Positions 8,770 through 17,354 are shown, numbered from the stretch's first letter. The stretch is DNA of 64,000 bases from DAHUYF01 sp035623985 (GCA_035623985.1 DASPSJ010000040.1:62001-126000); one strand, 5' to 3'. Numbers and translations are program-made. The notes: a model not told the origin generated them from the letters alone.

Positions 8770-8979
8770 TGCAAAGGTCTCCAGCTTGCCCGCGGAGCCT
8801 TTGTCGCTCCGCGGCACGATTTGACGCCTTAAACTATAATTCAGCGCGGTAAAGAATGGATGAAGATCCGTCCCGCCGCCGCGCAGAAAGCCGCTTCACT
8901 CCGGCGACTTTTGGCGGCCGTTAAGGGATTATTTGCCAAACCCCTGCTATCCCAGAAGCGGTATTGGCAGGCGTCGCGC

Positions 8980-9999
8980 ATGGTCGTGCTGAAAGGGGCT
9001 CCGGTGCTGGTCACCGGCGCCGACGGCTTCATCGGATCGCATGTGGTGGAGGAGCTCCTCGCCCAAGGGGCGCGGGTGCGCGCGCTCGTCATGTACAACT
9101 CGTTCAATTCCTGGGGCTGGCTCGACCGCCTGCCGGAGGCGGCGCGCGCCGCCATCGAGGTAGTGGCGGGCGACATCCGCGACGGCGACTGCGCGCGCCG
9201 CGCGGTCAAGGGTTGCGCCGGCGTGCTGCATCTGGCGGCGCTCATCGCCATTCCCTTCTCCTACGACGCGCCCGAGGCCTATGTCGACACCAACGTCAAG
9301 GGCACGCTCAACCTGCTGCTGGCGGCGCGCGACCTCGGCGTCGAGCGCTTCGTCCAGACCTCGACCAGCGAGGTCTACGGCACGGCGCAGTCGGTGCCGA
9401 TCGACGAGCGCCATCCGCTCAACGCGCAATCGCCCTATGCCGCCTCCAAGATCGGCGCCGACCAGATGGCGCTCGCCTTCCACGACGCCTATGCGACGCC
9501 GGTGACGATCATCCGGCCGTTCAACACCTATGGCCCCCGCCAATCGGCGCGCGCGGTGATCCCGACGATCATCACCCAGCTCCTCGCCGGCGCCGGCGCG
9601 GTGCGGCTGGGCGCGCTCCATCCGACGCGCGACCTCTCCTTCGTGCGCGACACGGCGCAAGGGCTGATCGCCGGGCTCGAGGCGCCGGCCGAGCGCGTGC
9701 TCGGCGAGGTGATCAATCTCGGCAGCGGCTTCGAAATCTCGATCGGCGACCTCGCGCAGGAGATCGCGGCGATCATCGGCGTCAAGCCGGTCATCGAGCA
9801 GGACGGCGCGCGGCTGCGTCCGGCCAAGAGCGAGGTCGAGCGGCTGTGGTCGGACAACGGCAAAGCCGCGCGGCTGCTCGACTGGCGGCCGCGCTATGGC
9901 GGACTCGAGGGCCTGCGCCGAGGCTTGCGCGAGACCGTCGACTGGTTCCGCGATCCCGCCAATCTCGGCGCCTATAAGAGCATGGCGTACAACCGCTGA
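8980..9999 (+). CDS. legB: NDP-GlcNAc 4,6-dehydratase, LegB-like
   Basis: A 339-residue extended SDR. The NAD loop VTGADGFIGS is at residues 11-20, the TSTSEVYG catalytic strand at about 127-134 and YAASK (Tyr/Lys pair) at 153-157. It most resembles LegB, which makes the 4-keto-6-deoxy intermediate from nucleotide-activated GlcNAc as the first committed step of legionaminic acid synthesis. The ATG at 8980 fits the family start. An in-frame ATG at 8860 would add 40 basic residues not typical of the family. The stop overlaps legC (TGATG). A PseB-type start of a pseudaminate route is less likely given the LegC and LegG neighbours. Confidence 0.88.
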   Translation: MVVLKGAPVLVTGADGFIGSHVVEELLAQGARVRALVMYNSFNSWGWLDRLPEAARAAIEVVAGDIRDGDCARRAVKGCAGVLHLAALIAIPFSYDAPEAYVDTNVKGTLNLLLAARDLGVERFVQTSTSEVYGTAQSVPIDERHPLNAQSPYAASKIGADQMALAFHDAYATPVTIIRPFNTYGPRQSARAVIPTIITQLLAGAGAVRLGALHPTRDLSFVRDTAQGLIAGLEAPAERVLGEVINLGSGFEISIGDLAQEIAAIIGVKPVIEQDGARLRPAKSEVERLWSDNGKAARLLDWRPRYGGLEGLRRGLRETVDWFRDPANLGAYKSMAYNR

Positions 10000-11198
10000 T
10001 GGCCCAGGCGAAGCTCAAGCCGGTCTTCGACGTCGAGCGCACCATCGCCGCGCTGCGCCAGGCGCTGCCCGAAGGCACCGCCTGCGCGCCGCTGCACCAG
10101 CCGCGCTTTGCCGGCAAGGAATGGGATTACGTCAAGGAGTGCCTCGACAGCACTTTCGTCTCGTCGGTCGGCGGCTTCGTCACGCGCTTCGAGCAGCAGA
10201 TGGCGGCGGCGGCAGGCACCGCGCATGCGGTCGCCGTGATCAACGGCACGGCGGCGCTGCACGTGGCGCTGCTGCTGGCGGGCGTCGGGCCGGGCGATGA
10301 AGTGCTGGCGCCGGCGCTCACCTTCGTCGCCACCGCCAACGCCATCCATTATTGCGGCGCGCTGCCGCATTTCGTCGACAGCGACCCCGTCACCCTCGGC
10401 CTCGATCCCGAGCGGCTCGCCGAGCATCTCGGCGCCACGGCCGAGCGGCGCGACGGCAAGACCGTCAACCGCCGCAGCGGACGGCGCATCGGCGCCGTCG
10501 TGCCGATGCACACCTTCGGCCATCCCGTCGAGATGGAGCCGCTGCTGGCGCTGGCCGAGGAATGGGGGCTGCCGGTGATCGAGGACGCGACCGAATCGCT
10601 CGGCAGCCGCTACAAGGGCCGGCCGACCGGCTGCTGGTCGCGGCTTGCCGCCTTCAGCTTCAACGGCAACAAGATCATCACCACCGGCGGCGGCGGCGCC
10701 ATCACCACCGACGATGAGGGACTGGCGCGGGCGGCCAAGCATCTCACCACCACGGCGAAGCTGGCGCATCCCTGGGCCTTCGTTCACGACCGGGTGGGCT
10801 TCAACTACCGCATGCCCAACCTCAACGCCGCGCTGGGCTGCGCGCAACTCGAGCAGTTGCCGGACTTCCTCGCCGCCAAGCGCGCCCTTGCCGAGCGCTA
10901 TCGCCGCGCGCTGGCCGACGTTCCCGGCGTCGACTTCGTCGGCGAGCCGCCCCATGCCCGCAGCAATTACTGGCTCAACGCGCTGCTGCTCGAGGAGGAG
11001 CATGCGGGCGAGCGCGACCGCCTGCTGCGGCGCTGCAACGAGGAGGGGCTGGCGTGTCGGCCGGCCTGGACCTTGATGCATCACCTGCCGATGTATCGCG
11101 ACTGCCCGCGCATGGATCTCTCGGCGGCGGAGAGCATCGAGCGGCGGCTCGTCAACCTGCCGAGCGGCGCGGGGCTCGCGCCCGAGCGCGAGGGCTGA
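9999..11198 (+). CDS. legC: PLP aminotransferase LegC-like
   Basis: A 399-residue DegT/DnrJ/EryC1 aminotransferase. Key features are NGTAALHVAL at about residues 82-91, the IEDATESLGS Asp region at about 194-203 and FNGNK with the PLP Lys at about 225, followed by GGGGAITT. LegC converts the 4-keto sugar made by LegB to the 4-amino sugar using glutamate. The N-terminal extension before PLHQPRFAGKEWDYV is characteristic of LegC-type enzymes. The start overlaps the legB stop, and legG begins 5 bp after this stop, so translation is probably coupled. Confidence 0.9.
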   Translation: MAQAKLKPVFDVERTIAALRQALPEGTACAPLHQPRFAGKEWDYVKECLDSTFVSSVGGFVTRFEQQMAAAAGTAHAVAVINGTAALHVALLLAGVGPGDEVLAPALTFVATANAIHYCGALPHFVDSDPVTLGLDPERLAEHLGATAERRDGKTVNRRSGRRIGAVVPMHTFGHPVEMEPLLALAEEWGLPVIEDATESLGSRYKGRPTGCWSRLAAFSFNGNKIITTGGGGAITTDDEGLARAAKHLTTTAKLAHPWAFVHDRVGFNYRMPNLNAALGCAQLEQLPDFLAAKRALAERYRRALADVPGVDFVGEPPHARSNYWLNALLLEEEHAGERDRLLRRCNEEGLACRPAWTLMHHLPMYRDCPRMDLSAAESIERRLVNLPSGAGLAPEREG

Positions 11199-11202
11199 GC
11201 CC

Positions 11203-12366
11203 GTGGCGCGCCGCAAGATCTGCGTGGTGAGCGGCGGCCGCGCCGATTACGGGCTGCTCTATTGGCCGATGCGCGAGATCGCCGCCTCGCCGCAGTTCGA
11301 ATTGCAGCTTGCCGTCACCGGCATGCATCTGGCGCCCGAGTTCGGCGCCACTTTGGCGACGATCGCGCAGGACGGCTTCCACATCGACGCCAAGGTGGAG
11401 ATGCTGCTGTCGAGCGACACGCCGGTCGGCGTCGCCAAGTCGATCGGGCTCGGCGTCATCGGCTTCGCCGACGCGCTCGACCGGTTGAAGCCCGACCTGC
11501 TGCTGCTGCTGGGCGACCGCTTCGAGATCCTCGCCGCGGCGCAGGCGGCGCTCATCGCGCGGCTGCCCGTCGCCCATCTCTGCGGCGGCGACGTCACCGA
11601 AGGCGCCTTCGACGAGGCGATCCGCCACGCCGTCACCAAGATGGCGCATCTCCATTTCGCCACCAACGAGGCCGCCGCGCGCCGCCTGCGCCAGCTCGGC
11701 GAGGACCCTGCGCGCATCTTCACCGTCGGCAGCCCCGGCATCGACTACCTGCTGCGCGCGCCGCCGCTCGGCGAGGACGCGCTTGCCCGCGCCACCGGCC
11801 TCGATCTTGGCAAGAAGCTGCTGCTCGTCACCTTCCATCCGGCGACGCTCGGCGCCGGCGCCGCGCGCGACGAGCTGGAGGAGATGCTGGCGGCGCTGGC
11901 GGGGCTCGGCGGCGAGTTTCAGCTCGTCTTCACCCGGCCCAATGCCGACACCGAGGGCCGCGCGCTGGCGCGGCGCATCGAGCGCTTCGTCGCGGACCAT
12001 GCCGATGCCCGGCTCTTCGCGGCGCTGGGCCCGAGCGTCTATGCGAGCCTGCTGCGGCGCGCCGAGGCGGTCATCGGCAACTCCTCGAGCGGGCTTTACG
12101 AGGCGCCGTCGGTCGGAACGCCCACCGTCGATATCGGCGACCGCCAGCAAGGCCGGCTCAAGGCGGGGTCGGTGATCTCCTGCCCGGCCGAGCGCGGCGC
12201 CATCGCCGCCGCCATCGCCGAAGCGCTGGGACGCGGCAAGCGTGCCGTCGCCAATCCCTATGGCAGCGGCGACAGCGCGCGCCGCATCGTCGAGACCCTG
12301 GCCGGGATCGGCGATTTCCGCACCTTGACGCGCAAGCGCTTCTGCGACCTTCCCGGAGCCGTCTGA
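11203..12366 (+). CDS. legG: NDP-sugar 2-epimerase, hydrolysing (LegG/NeuC family)
   Basis: A 387-residue NeuC/LegG-like protein from a GTG at 11203. The start KICVVSGGRADYGLLYWPM is diagnostic of hydrolysing 2-epimerases. GDRFEILAAAQAAL, HLCGGDVTEGAFDE and the C-terminal GNSSSGLYEAPSVGTPTVDIGDRQ complete the GT-B-like active site. It would release the nucleotide and epimerise C2 to give the 2,4-diacetamido-6-deoxymannose substrate of LegI. It sits between legC and legI in a continuous operon. Family identification is strong. The LegG rather than NeuC assignment follows from the LegB and LegC neighbours. Confidence 0.92.
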   Translation: MARRKICVVSGGRADYGLLYWPMREIAASPQFELQLAVTGMHLAPEFGATLATIAQDGFHIDAKVEMLLSSDTPVGVAKSIGLGVIGFADALDRLKPDLLLLLGDRFEILAAAQAALIARLPVAHLCGGDVTEGAFDEAIRHAVTKMAHLHFATNEAAARRLRQLGEDPARIFTVGSPGIDYLLRAPPLGEDALARATGLDLGKKLLLVTFHPATLGAGAARDELEEMLAALAGLGGEFQLVFTRPNADTEGRALARRIERFVADHADARLFAALGPSVYASLLRRAEAVIGNSSSGLYEAPSVGTPTVDIGDRQQGRLKAGSVISCPAERGAIAAAIAEALGRGKRAVANPYGSGDSARRIVETLAGIGDFRTLTRKRFCDLPGAV

Positions 12367-12367
12367 G

Positions 12368-13447
12368 ATGAGCGATCGTGTCCTCATCATCGCCGAAGCC
12401 GGGGTCAATCATAACGGCTCGCTCGAGCGCGCCCGCGCGCTGGTCGATGCCGCGCTGGCGGCGGGCGCCGACATCGTCAAGTTCCAGACTTTCCGCGCCG
12501 ACCGCATCGCCACCCGAAGCGTGGGCAAGGCGGAGTATCAGAAGCAGGATGCGTCGGCGGAAAGCCAGCATGCCATGCTGAAGCGGCTCGAGCTCGACGA
12601 GGCCGCCCATGCCGATCTCATCGCCTATTGCCGCGCGCGCGGCATCGAGTTCCTGTCGACGCCTTTCGACCTGCCGAGCGTGGCGCTGCTCACCGGGCGC
12701 CACGGGCTGCGCCGGCTCAAGATTTCCTCGGGCGACCTCACCAACGGGCCGCTGCTGCTTGCCGCCGCGAGGAGCGGGGCGTCGATCATCCTTTCCACCG
12801 GCATGAGCACGCTCGGCGAGGTCGAGGCGGCGCTCGGCGTGCTGGCCTTCGGCATGACCGCGCCGAGCCAGCACCCCCCCAGCGCTGCGGCCTTCGCCGA
12901 AGCCTATCGCAGCGCCGCGGGGCAGCAGGCGCTCGGCGAGCGCGTGACGCTTTTGCATTGCACGAGCCGCTATCCTGCGCCGCCGGCCTCGGTCAATCTG
13001 CGCGCCATGGCGACGCTCGGCGAGGCGTTCGGCCTGAAGGCGGGCTATTCCGATCATACGGTTGGCACAGCGGTGCCCATCGCCGCAGCGGCGCTTGGCG
13101 CAACGGTGATCGAAAAGCATTTCACCCTCGACCGGACGCTGCCGGGGCCGGACCACAAGGCGTCGCTCGAGCCCAAGGAGCTGGAGCAGATGGTGACGGC
13201 GATCCGCACCGTCGAGGTGGCGCTCGGCAGCGCGCTCAAGGCGCCGGCGGAAGGCGAGGCGGCGATGCGGGAGGTCGCGCGCAAGGCGCTGGTGGCGGCG
13301 CGCGCGATCCGGCACGGCGAGCGCTTCACGGCGGACGCGCTCGACTGCAAGCGCGCCGAAGGAGGCGCGAGCGCGATGCGCTATTGGGAAGCCTTGGGGC
13401 GGATCGCCGGCCGCGACTACGCGGCCGACGAGCCGATCGAGCTATGA
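12368..13447 (+). CDS. legI: N-acetylneuraminate/legionaminate synthase (NeuB family)
   Basis: A 359-residue sialic acid synthase. The N-terminal TIM barrel opens with IIAEAGVNHNGS and has KFQTF and LKISSGDLTN. HCTSRYPAP, GYSDHTVG and EKHFTLDR are the metal and PEP/sugar-binding segments. A C-terminal SAF (antifreeze-like) domain begins near residue 295 (KALVAARAIRHGE). It condenses the 6-deoxy-mannosamine product of LegG with phosphoenolpyruvate to give legionaminic acid. It starts one base after the legG stop. PseI and NeuB share the fold, so the Leg assignment depends on context. Confidence 0.92.
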   Translation: MSDRVLIIAEAGVNHNGSLERARALVDAALAAGADIVKFQTFRADRIATRSVGKAEYQKQDASAESQHAMLKRLELDEAAHADLIAYCRARGIEFLSTPFDLPSVALLTGRHGLRRLKISSGDLTNGPLLLAAARSGASIILSTGMSTLGEVEAALGVLAFGMTAPSQHPPSAAAFAEAYRSAAGQQALGERVTLLHCTSRYPAPPASVNLRAMATLGEAFGLKAGYSDHTVGTAVPIAAAALGATVIEKHFTLDRTLPGPDHKASLEPKELEQMVTAIRTVEVALGSALKAPAEGEAAMREVARKALVAARAIRHGERFTADALDCKRAEGGASAMRYWEALGRIAGRDYAADEPIEL

Positions 13448-14085
13448 GCCCACCGATCCTGGTCATCGGCGGCGGCGGCCATGGCCGCGTGGTGATCGAG
13501 GCGCTGCTTGCCGCCGGCGAAGCCGTGGCGGGCGTCATCGATCCCCATCCCGGCGTTGCGGCGCTGCTGCCCGACGGCGTGCCCTGGCTCGGCGGCGAGG
13601 AGGCGCTTTCGGCCTACAAGCCCGAGACCTACCAGCTCGCCAACGGCGTCGGCGGCATCGGCGAGCCGCATCGGCGCGACGTGTTCGAGCGGCTGAGCGC
13701 CGCCGGATACGGCTTCGTGCGCGTGCGGCATCCCGCGGCGAGCGTGGCGCGGGCGGGGGTGGTGCTGGGCGAGGGCGCGCAGATCATGGCCGGAGCGGTG
13801 ATCCAGCCCGGCGTGCGCATCGGCGCCAATGCCATCGTCAACACCCGCGCCGCGATCGACCATGATTGCCGCGTCGGCGAGCACTGCCACATCGCGCCGG
13901 GCGCGGTGCTGTGCGGCGACGTGACCATCGGCGCCGGCACGCATGTCGGCGCCGGGGCGGTGCTGATCCAGGGCGTTGCCGTCGGCGCCTTCTCGATCAT
14001 CGGCGCAGGCGCGATCATCCTGCGCGACGTGCCGGACGGGGTGGTGGTCTATTCGAAGGACATCCGGCAGGAGCGGCGGCGGTAG
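13444..14085 (+). CDS. NeuD/PglD-type sugar O/N-acetyltransferase
   Basis: A 213-residue protein. The N-terminal Rossmann half starts ILVIGGGGHGRVVIEALL. The C-terminal left-handed beta-helix is built of hexapeptide repeats (IGANAIVNTRAAIDHDCRVG, HVGAGAVLIQGVAVG). This two-part layout matches NeuD, PglD and LegH-type acetyltransferases, which acetylate the 4-amino sugar or the finished acid. The ATG overlaps the legI stop (ATGA), and it is last in the plus-strand operon. Because no separate LegH is seen, it is the best candidate for acetylating the LegC product. Confidence 0.88.
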   Translation: MSPPILVIGGGGHGRVVIEALLAAGEAVAGVIDPHPGVAALLPDGVPWLGGEEALSAYKPETYQLANGVGGIGEPHRRDVFERLSAAGYGFVRVRHPAASVARAGVVLGEGAQIMAGAVIQPGVRIGANAIVNTRAAIDHDCRVGEHCHIAPGAVLCGDVTIGAGTHVGAGAVLIQGVAVGAFSIIGAGAIILRDVPDGVVVYSKDIRQERRR

Positions 14086-14091
14086 GTTTCA

Positions 14092-14144
14092 GGGACACAA
14101 TACTTAATTGACGGCGCTGCGGGCGGAATTAGGTATTATGTCCC
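14092..14144. repeat. 53-bp hairpin repeat, left copy
   Basis: gggacacaatacttaatt and its imperfect inverted partner aattaggtattatgtccc (2 mismatches) enclose a 17-bp GC-rich loop. The identical 53 bp occurs at 14723-14775. The two copies flank the toxin-antitoxin genes. The motif recalls REP-like palindromes associated with RAYT (TnpA-REP) transposases. That link is from memory and no RAYT gene is present here. Confidence 0.85.
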
Positions 14145-14190
14145 TTTAATTCGAGGCACCAGGTATTATGTCCCTTTAATTCGAGGCACC
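14131..14190. repeat. 30-bp tandem duplication at the hairpin edge
   Basis: Two perfect 30-bp direct copies (14131-14160 and 14161-14190) start at aggtattatgtccc and end in ttcgaggcacc. The first overlaps the right arm of the hairpin repeat. The restored-frame stop of the toxin pseudogene lies in the second copy. This looks like slippage or an abortive second insertion. Confidence 0.85.
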
Positions 14191-14462
14191 CCGGCGGCCG
14201 TCAATGACAGCAAGAATAGTCACGCGAGAGCCAGTCGGGTCCACGCGATAGAAGATCAAGTAGGGGCCAATAATAAGCTTGCGGCGGCCTCCCTCAAGAG
14301 ACAAAGAGACACGCCGCGAAGGGGCAGCACATCAAGGCTATCGCCCACCGCTATCAGTTCTTCTGCGACCTTTGCAGCAGCAGTCGGGTTGTCCTTAGCG
14401 ATGAAAGTGCGGATTGCCGCGACGTTATCAAGAGCGGCGAGCGACCAGACTACTTTCGCCAA
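14176..14462 (-). pseudogene. RelE/ParE-family toxin, frameshifted
   Basis: The N-terminal frame reads AKVVWSLAALDNVAAIRTF then IAKDNPTAAAKVAEELI, a clear ParE/RelE start, then loses the family pattern after DVLP. The expected C-terminal half (RRKLIIGPYLIFYRV, then VTILAVIDGRRG) continues in another frame to a TAA at 14176-14178. One base appears deleted within about 14312-14326, near a GGGG run. The start is probably the TTG at 14462 overlapping the antitoxin stop. An ATG at 14495 is also in frame. Either the toxin is dead or the base is a sequencing error. Confidence 0.8.
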
Positions 14463-14668
14463 TGGGGGGCGGGCAGCTCGTCGGGCTTGCCCCATGATTG
14501 GAGCCAGCGCCGCACCTTCTCATGAGGCACGACGCGCCCGGCCTCAGCGTCCGCCTCGCCGCGCTCGACAGCCGCTCGTTCTGCTTCGGTCAAAGGCTCC
14601 GGGCGCTGCTCAGGCTGCGAGCCGGGGCGGCCGAGCAGAAATCGGGATATGGAACGGACACGCTTCAT
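14450..14668 (-). CDS. Putative antitoxin of the ParE-like module
   Basis: A 72-residue protein, likely starting MKRVRSISRFLLG. An Arg-rich N-terminus is followed by EAERAAVERGEADAEAGRVV then PHEKVRRWLQSWG. This GRVVPHE-VR-WL-SWG ending is common in antitoxins encoded just before ParE/RelE toxins, where the C-terminal helix wraps the toxin. It precedes the toxin frame and overlaps it. The gene appears intact although its toxin is frameshifted, so it may persist as an orphan antitoxin. Confidence 0.75.
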   Translation of the reverse strand: MKRVRSISRFLLGRPGSQPEQRPEPLTEAERAAVERGEADAEAGRVVPHEKVRRWLQSWGKPDELPAPHWRK

Positions 14669-14722
14669 AGGGATTATACTAGCACGACCTTGCCGAAATT
14701 GTGACTCGCCCCTCTGGGGTCG

Positions 14723-14775
14723 GGGACACAATACTTAATTGACGGCGCTGCGGGCGGAATTAGGTATTATGTCCC
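14723..14775. repeat. 53-bp hairpin repeat, right copy
   Basis: Identical over 53 bp to 14092-14144 and in the same orientation. It is followed by a degenerate partial duplicate of its end (tgatgtccctttaattcc, 14785-14802). With the left copy it delimits a cassette of about 680 bp holding only the toxin-antitoxin pair. Confidence 0.85.
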
Positions 14776-14811
14776 TTTAATTCCTGATGTCCCTTTAATT
14801 CCGGGGCTACC

Positions 14812-14893
14812 CCGCTCGGCGCGGGCTATCGCGGTTGCTGCGCAACCGCTGGCGCCCGCCTCGGACGAACGTGCTGACGCACGTTCGCCTGGG
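14812..14893. repeat. Type I composite palindrome, copy A
   Basis: Two hairpins in tandem: gcggttgc-tgc-gcaaccgc (14831-14849) and cgaacgtgc-tgac-gcacgttcg (14866-14887), joined by a GC-rich linker. The same two-hairpin architecture recurs at 25082, 45535, 47764 and 62095. It lies after the SDR stop and might also act as a transcription end for the two convergent operons. Confidence 0.75.
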
Positions 14894-15727
14894 CTACCAC
14901 GCGCTCAACCCGCCATCGACGGCGATGTTCTGGCCGGTGACGTAGCGCGACGCGTCGGAGGCGAGGAACACGGCGGTGCCGACCATGTCGTCGGCCTCGG
15001 CCATGCGGCCCAGGGGAATGCGCGCGGCATAGCGGCGGCTGAAGGTGTCATTCTGGCCGCTGGCGACGCCGCCGGGGGTCAGCGTGTTCACGCGCACGCC
15101 GCGCGACGCCCAATAAGTCGCGAGATGGCGGGTGAGGCCGATGACCCCCGCCTTGGAGGCGGTGTAGACCGCCGGCGTGTTGATGGCGCGGCCGTTATAT
15201 TCCGAGCCCTCATAGATGCGCGGATCGGGCGCGAGCATGCCGTAGATCGAGGCGGTCTGGATGATGCTGCCGCCGCCGCGCTCGGCCATGCGCGCGCCCA
15301 GCGCCTGCGCCACCAGGAACATGCCGTCGAGATTGACCGCCATGATCTCGCGCCAGGTCACGAGATCGAAACTCTCCACCGGCGCGAAGAAGGCGTCCAA
15401 GTCGCGGCCCTTGGTGGCGGCGTTGTTCATCAGGATCTGCGCGCCGCCGAAGGCGCCGTCGACGCGCTCGGCCATGCGCCTCACCTGGGCCGGCTCGGCG
15501 ACGTCGCAGGCGATGCCGACCGCCTTCACCCCGTGACGCTGGGCGAGCCCGGCGGCAAGGTCGGCGGTGGCCGCCTCGTCGAGATCGACGAGCGCGAGAT
15601 CGGCGCCGAATTCCGCAAGCCCCGCCGCGAAGCGCCGGCCCAAAATGCCGCAAGCGCCGGTGATCACCGCGGTCTTGCCGGCGAGATCGAAGAGCGCGCG
15701 AAAGGAAGTCTCGGCCATCGGGGTCAC
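14894..15727 (-). CDS. SDR-family oxidoreductase, PtmA-like
   Basis: A 277-residue classical short-chain dehydrogenase: GxxxGxG as TGACGILG, NNAATKG, the catalytic Ser in QTASIYG, YTASK, and the C-terminal ASRYVTGQNIAVDGG. The GTG at 15727 overlaps the upstream stop (GTGA), the coupling used throughout this operon. An ATG at 15718 is the alternative. C. jejuni has an SDR (PtmA) in its legionaminic acid locus beside ptmB and ptmE, so a role in supplying or modifying the sugar precursor is plausible. The exact reaction is not deducible. Confidence 0.88.
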   Translation of the reverse strand: MTPMAETSFRALFDLAGKTAVITGACGILGRRFAAGLAEFGADLALVDLDEAATADLAAGLAQRHGVKAVGIACDVAEPAQVRRMAERVDGAFGGAQILMNNAATKGRDLDAFFAPVESFDLVTWREIMAVNLDGMFLVAQALGARMAERGGGSIIQTASIYGMLAPDPRIYEGSEYNGRAINTPAVYTASKAGVIGLTRHLATYWASRGVRVNTLTPGGVASGQNDTFSRRYAARIPLGRMAEADDMVGTAVFLASDASRYVTGQNIAVDGGLSAW

Positions 15728-16440
15728 TCCGCCGCCGCGGCGGCAGCCGCGCGGCTCTCCAGCAGGAACGCGACGAGGCGGAAATCGAGCTCGGAATCGA
15801 TGTCGAGCGAGCGCTCCTCCGGCATCACATAAAGCCGGGTGCGCGCGGCAAAGACCGCGGGCGCGGCGCGGAAATCATCGGCCCACCAGGCGTAGATCGA
15901 GGCGTTCATGTCGAAGCATTCCGGCGCGTCCTGGCGGCGCGTCACGGCTTCGGCCGGCGGCTTACAGAGCCCCACCGTCCCGTCGGCGCGGCGCTCGACC
16001 AGGTTGAAATAGGGCGAGCGGCGCGCCGGCGCGGCGGTGATAACGTTGGCGCCGGGCTCGCGCTCCAAAAGCTCGACCACCGCGGCGATGTCCTCGGGCT
16101 GGCGCAGCGGCGAGGTGGCGTCGAGATCGACCAGCACCGCGAAGCGCCGGCCGAGCTGGCGCTCGGCCTCCTCGAGGCAATGGCGGATCGCCGGCAGCTT
16201 CGGCGCGGCGTCGGAGGCGAGCTCGTCCGGCCGCTTGACGAGGCAGGTGGCGCCGTAGCTTTTCGCGATCGACAGGATGTGGTTGCTGTCGCTGCTGACG
16301 GCGATGGCGTCGAAGAGGCCGCTGGCGCGGGCCTGGTAAAGCGAGTGCGCAATGAGCGGCTTGCCGGCGATCTGCCGCGTGTTCTTGGAGCGCACGCCCT
16401 TGGAGCCCGCCCGCGCGCAGATGGTGCAGAGCCGGCTCAC
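15724..16440 (-). CDS. legF: CMP-nonulosonate (legionaminate) cytidylyltransferase
   Basis: A 238-residue NeuA/LegF/PseF-family protein. The N-terminal CTP-binding motif is ICARAGSKGVRSKNTRQIAGKPL, where Arg and Lys contact the phosphates. AVSSDSNHI, DLDATSPLRQPEDI and SLDIDSELDF complete the family pattern, the last being the metal-binding Asp pair near the C-terminus. It activates the sugar as the CMP donor used by Maf. The GTG at 16440 overlaps the preceding oxidoreductase stop. Confidence in the family is high. Specificity for legionaminate is inferred from legB-legI opposite. Confidence 0.9.
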   Translation of the reverse strand: MSRLCTICARAGSKGVRSKNTRQIAGKPLIAHSLYQARASGLFDAIAVSSDSNHILSIAKSYGATCLVKRPDELASDAAPKLPAIRHCLEEAERQLGRRFAVLVDLDATSPLRQPEDIAAVVELLEREPGANVITAAPARRSPYFNLVERRADGTVGLCKPPAEAVTRRQDAPECFDMNASIYAWWADDFRAAPAVFAARTRLYVMPEERSLDIDSELDFRLVAFLLESRAAAAAAAE

Positions 16441-17354
16441 GGCGCGACCCAGGCGCCGCTCGCCGCCGCCTGCTCGGCCGCGGCGATGAGCGCAACGGCG
16501 GCAGCGCCCTCCTCGGCGGTGCAGAGCGCCTCGCGCCGGTTGCCGAGCGCCGAGCGATGCTGGGCGAGATAGGTGTCGTCGCGCGCCGCCGGGAAGAGCC
16601 GTACCTCGCCGTCGAGGTGGAGGCTGCCGCGCCGGAGGTCGGCGCGCAGCGTGCGGTGGGCGGTGTTGACGACGATCTCGCGCGCGCCGGGGCGATCGAG
16701 ATAGTTGAGCTGCAGCGTCGCCACCGGGCAGCGCTCGAAGGCGAGCAGCAGCGCCGCGACATCCTCGCTGTCGATGTCGAGCGCGCCAGAGCGCCCGCTC
16801 AGCGCCGCCACCTGCCGGCAGGGGCCGAAAAGCCAGCGCATGTAGTCGAGCTCGTGGCTGAGATCGCGCAGCACGCCGCCGCCCGCCGCGCGCGTGGCCG
16901 AAGCGGTGGCGCGGTAGTCGCGGCCCGGCCGCCAATCCGGCAGATACTGTCCGACATAGATCTGGGCCGAGAGCGCCGGCTCGACGGCGAGCAGCCGCTT
17001 CAGCTCGGCCAGCAGCGGATGGAAGCGGAGATTGTAGCCGACATAGAGGCCGGCGAAGCGGTTTTCCGGCAGCGGCGCCGGCTCGGCGAACAGCGGCTTC
17101 TCCACCAGCACGGTGCCGGAAAAGCCCGCTTCCGCCAGCGCCGCGAGGCTCGCGCGGTGCGCCGAGGTCTCGTTGGCGACGACGACGTAGCCCGGCGTCT
17201 CCCGCGCCAGCGCCTCGCCCAGCGAGGCATAGCAGCGCGGCGCGGCGTCCGCCCGCCGGCTCACCGCCGCCACCTCGAGGCCGAGCTCGCCCAAGAGGCG
17301 CGCGTGGCGCCGGCCGATCGAGCCCAGCCCGACAACGAGGGCGGCGCTGGTCAT
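16437..17354 (-). CDS. Gfo/Idh/MocA-family oxidoreductase
   Basis: A 305-residue NAD(P)-dependent sugar oxidoreductase. The N-terminal Rossmann motif is LVVGLGSIGRRHARLL, with VLVEKPLF as the EKP catalytic-Lys segment at about residues 91-98. A C-terminal alpha/beta domain includes RDLSHELDYMRWLFG, with the His/Asp positions typical of the family. It lies between the nucleotidyltransferase and LegF genes with 4-bp overlaps on both sides. In C. jejuni a comparable gene sits at the same position in the ptm cluster. It probably acts in sugar precursor supply. The reaction is not established from sequence. Confidence 0.87.
   Translation of the reverse strand: MTSAALVVGLGSIGRRHARLLGELGLEVAAVSRRADAAPRCYASLGEALARETPGYVVVANETSAHRASLAALAEAGFSGTVLVEKPLFAEPAPLPENRFAGLYVGYNLRFHPLLAELKRLLAVEPALSAQIYVGQYLPDWRPGRDYRATASATRAAGGGVLRDLSHELDYMRWLFGPCRQVAALSGRSGALDIDSEDVAALLLAFERCPVATLQLNYLDRPGAREIVVNTAHRTLRADLRRGSLHLDGEVRLFPAARDDTYLAQHRSALGNRREALCTAEEGAAAVALIAAAEQAAASGAWVAP

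Noticed and set aside
8821..8840. TTGACG and TATAAT considered as a promoter for legB
   Set aside because: The spacing is only 8 bp, too short for a sigma70 promoter.
8860..8979. 40-residue N-terminal extension of LegB
   Set aside because: Basic, non-conserved sequence before the NAD-binding start; the ATG at 8980 gives the normal family length.
14092..14775. Complete insertion sequence between the 53-bp repeats
   Set aside because: No transposase is encoded. Only antitoxin and toxin frames are present, and the repeats are in direct, not inverted, orientation.
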